From Paenibacillus contaminans (GTDB lineage Bacteria; Bacillota; Bacilli; Paenibacillales; NBRC-103111), in the NCBI RefSeq assembly GCF_003285015.1, contig NZ_QMFB01000025.1:62001-126000 (forward strand): DNA of 64,000 nt, written 5' to 3'. The translations under genes and the position numbers were made by a program. Each line of letters begins with the position of its first letter. Position 1 is the stretch's first letter. Under the pieces are notes generated by a model. The model was not told the DNA's origin and ran no database searches. It saw nothing but the letters and a program-made list of their open reading frames with translations. Positions 62,230 through 64,000 of this stretch are shown in pieces.

Positions 62230-63786
62230 CTAAAACACCTTCGTCGTCCACGATTCGCAATTCCACGTCTCCGTCACGATGTCACGGTAAAACTCCGGTT
62301 CATGTGAGATTAGCAGAATGCTGCCCTTGTACGCCTTCAACGCACGCTTCAGCTCATCCTTTGCGTCCACGTCCAGGTGGTTCGTCGGCTCGTCAAGCAC
62401 GAGCAGATTCGTTTCGCGGTTGATCAGCTTGCAAAGCCGCACCTTCGCTTTCTCGCCGCCGCTCAGCACCGCGACCTTGCTCTCAATGTGCTTCGTCGTC
62501 AGCCCGCATTTCGCGAGTGCCGCGCGCACCTCAAACTGATTGAACGAAGGAAACTCCGTCCAAACTTCCTCGATACACGTATTGTAGTTCCCTTCCTTCA
62601 CTTCCTGCTCGAAATAACCGATGTGCAAATACTCGCCGCGCTGGACGGAGCCGGACAACGCCGGGATCTCGCCGAGGATGCTGCGCAGCAGCGTCGTTTT
62701 CCCGATGCCGTTCGCGCCGACGAGTGCCAGCTTCTGCCCGCGCTCCATACGCAGGTTCAGCGGCCGCGACAGCGGGCTGTCGTAACCGATCACGAGCTCT
62801 GAGGTTTCAAAAATCAGTTTGCCCGACGCCCGGGCTTCCTTGAAGTTGAACTGCGGCTTCGGCTTATCCTTCGCCAGCTCGATCACTTCCATCTTGTCGA
62901 GCTTCTTCTGACGTGACATCGCCATATTCCGCGTGGCCACACTCGCCTTATTGCGCGCCACGAAGTCCTTAAGGTCGGCGATTTCCTGCTGCTGGCGTTT
63001 AAAGGCGGACTCCAGCTGCTGCTTTTTCATCTCATAGACCTGCTGGAAATGATCGTAGTCGCCGACGTAGCGGGCGAGCTCCTGATTTTCCATGTGGTAG
63101 ATGAGGTTGATGACGCTGTTCAGGAACGGAATATCGTGAGAGATCAGAATAAACGCATTTTCGTATTCCTGCAGGTAACGCTTCAGCCAGTCAATATGCT
63201 GCTCGTCGAGGTAGTTGGTCGGCTCATCCAGCAGCAAAATGTCCGGCTTCTCGAGCAGCAGCTTGGCAAGCAGCACCTTCGTCCGCTGTCCGCCACTCAG
63301 GTCGTTAACGTCCTTATCCAGGCCGATGTCGGTCAAGCCTAAACCGCGTGCGGTTTCTTCGATTTTGGCGTCGATCATATAGAAATCCTGATTCGTCAGC
63401 GTATCCTGAATCGTGCCGACGTCCTCGAGCAACTGCTCCAGCTCCTCAGGCGACACCTCGCCCATCTTGGCGTACATGTCGTTCATCTCCTGCTCCATAT
63501 CGAACAGGTACTGAAACGCGACCTTCAGCACGTCGCGGATCGTCATCCCCTTATTCAGCACGGCATGCTGATCAAGGTAGCCGACGCGCATCCGCTTGGA
63601 CCATTCGATCTTGCCATCATCCGGCTGCAGCTTGCCCGTAATAATATTCATGAAGGTGGACTTGCCTTCGCCGTTCGCGCCGATCAGCCCGATATGCTCC
63701 CCCTTGAGAAGCCGAAAGGACACATCGTTAAAAATCGCCCTGTCACCAAATCCGTGACTTAACCGTTCTACATTTAATATGCTCAT
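62230..63786 (-). CDS. ABC-F family ATPase
   Basis: The ATG at 63786 has AAAGGTG 6 bases upstream. The 518-residue protein has two ATPase domains: Walker A GANGEGKST and GANGIGKTT, signatures LSGGQ and LSGGE, Walker B LLLDEPTN and LVLDEPTN, joined by a long charged linker (about 240-310) and with no membrane segment. This is the ABC-F layout of ribosome-associated factors; it is closer to YbiT/YkpA-like housekeeping members than to Vga/Lsa resistance proteins, as far as can be judged by eye. Confidence 0.93.
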   Translation of the reverse strand: MSILNVERLSHGFGDRAIFNDVSFRLLKGEHIGLIGANGEGKSTFMNIITGKLQPDDGKIEWSKRMRVGYLDQHAVLNKGMTIRDVLKVAFQYLFDMEQEMNDMYAKMGEVSPEELEQLLEDVGTIQDTLTNQDFYMIDAKIEETARGLGLTDIGLDKDVNDLSGGQRTKVLLAKLLLEKPDILLLDEPTNYLDEQHIDWLKRYLQEYENAFILISHDIPFLNSVINLIYHMENQELARYVGDYDHFQQVYEMKKQQLESAFKRQQQEIADLKDFVARNKASVATRNMAMSRQKKLDKMEVIELAKDKPKPQFNFKEARASGKLIFETSELVIGYDSPLSRPLNLRMERGQKLALVGANGIGKTTLLRSILGEIPALSGSVQRGEYLHIGYFEQEVKEGNYNTCIEEVWTEFPSFNQFEVRAALAKCGLTTKHIESKVAVLSGGEKAKVRLCKLINRETNLLVLDEPTNHLDVDAKDELKRALKAYKGSILLISHEPEFYRDIVTETWNCESWTTKVF

Positions 63787-63825
63787 CAATGACACCTTTT
63801 CTTTCTGGTCTATTTATCAGCTTCT

Positions 63826-63855
63826 ATTATAAATGCGAACGGAGCCGGAACTCAA
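63826..63855 (-). promoter_or_regulatory. Probable promoter of the ABC-F gene
   Basis: On the minus strand TTGAGT (63855-63850), 18-base spacer, TATAAT (63831-63826), 39 bases before the ATG. The leader is too short for an upstream-peptide attenuator. Confidence 0.6.
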
Positions 63856-64000
63856 TCCGCCGAAGTCCTCCAGACTTTGGATTTTTGCCGATACGCTTAT
63901 GGAAAAAGGTGAGTCGACCATGGCTAGGCCAACGGTATTTAACATTATCAGAGGGCGCGGCTTCCGCCCCCAATTTTTTTGCGCATCGCGCAGGTATGCC
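63856..64000. other. Right window edge without an assigned gene
   Basis: A plus-strand frame is open from about 63844 to the edge, and an ATG at 63919 has AAGGTG upstream, but a hairpin GGGCG.../...CGCCC with seven T (63953-63980) crosses it. It is either the start of a gene cut by the window or a terminator of something transcribed leftward; I cannot decide. Confidence 0.2.

Overview
The window looks like chromosomal DNA of a Gram-positive, spore-former-type soil bacterium of the Paenibacillaceae (Paenibacillus/Cohnella-like). This is inferred from gene content: several CUT1 sugar ABC modules that lack their own ATPase, AraC-type membrane sensors and a histidine kinase/AraC response regulator pair, lipobox-bearing solute-binding proteins, a secreted GH44 glycanase, and strong AGGAGG-type ribosome binding sites. 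No rRNA, tRNA, CRISPR array or phage structural gene was seen.

Layout. 1-4.2 kb: end of a sugar ABC operon (two permeases, a HlyD-like adaptor, a binding lipoprotein). 4.3-8.2 kb: small single genes (SDR oxidoreductase, an unknown, a Zn-dependent phospholipase C-like protein, a shikimate-kinase-like protein, DUF2625, NUDIX). 8.5-21.6 kb: a carbohydrate block with a 1189-residue GH44 enzyme, a membrane AraC regulator, two binding lipoproteins around an Asp-box sialidase-like protein, and a Tat-exported beta-helix protein. 21.6-25.2 kb: a drug-efflux MFS, a small unknown, a promoter-to-terminator segment that looks like a structured non-coding RNA, and a sugar-dehydrogenase-like propeller. 25.3-47 kb: an AT-richer accessory region of mostly one- or few-gene units (methyltransferase, PadR/DUF1048/ABC efflux operon, two phytanoyl-CoA dioxygenase/AraC modules, NHL propeller, sigma/anti-sigma pair, APH-like kinase, GyrI-like protein, a sigma factor fused to a second domain, ROK regulator plus MFS). 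47.4-49 kb: sugar isomerase and transposase debris. 49-56 kb: a complete sensor kinase, response regulator, binding protein and two-permease operon. 56-64 kb: VOC protein, small unknowns, AKR, AraC regulators and an ABC-F ATPase.

The most unusual structure is a dispersed repeat family of about 20 full, partial or degenerate copies, all between 25.3 and 60.9 kb and absent from the two carbohydrate-uptake blocks. A full copy has a left end near TAACGGGTACGATAG, a terminator-like hairpin of one of two unrelated classes, and a right end near TAACGGGCAGGATAG in the same orientation. Copies sit at the ends of single genes, supply the stop codons of three of them, and have replaced most of a HAD hydrolase gene. 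The result resembles an array of gene-plus-hairpin cassettes, although the ends are direct, not inverted, so these are not integron attC sites.

Other notable points are the sigma-factor fusion at 37.9-39.6 kb, the candidate RNA at 23.5 kb, a TnpB-like zinc-ribbon relic reading in frame into a dioxygenase gene, and several decaying genes (DUF1232, NodB deacetylase, AraC pieces, GNAT, IS66).
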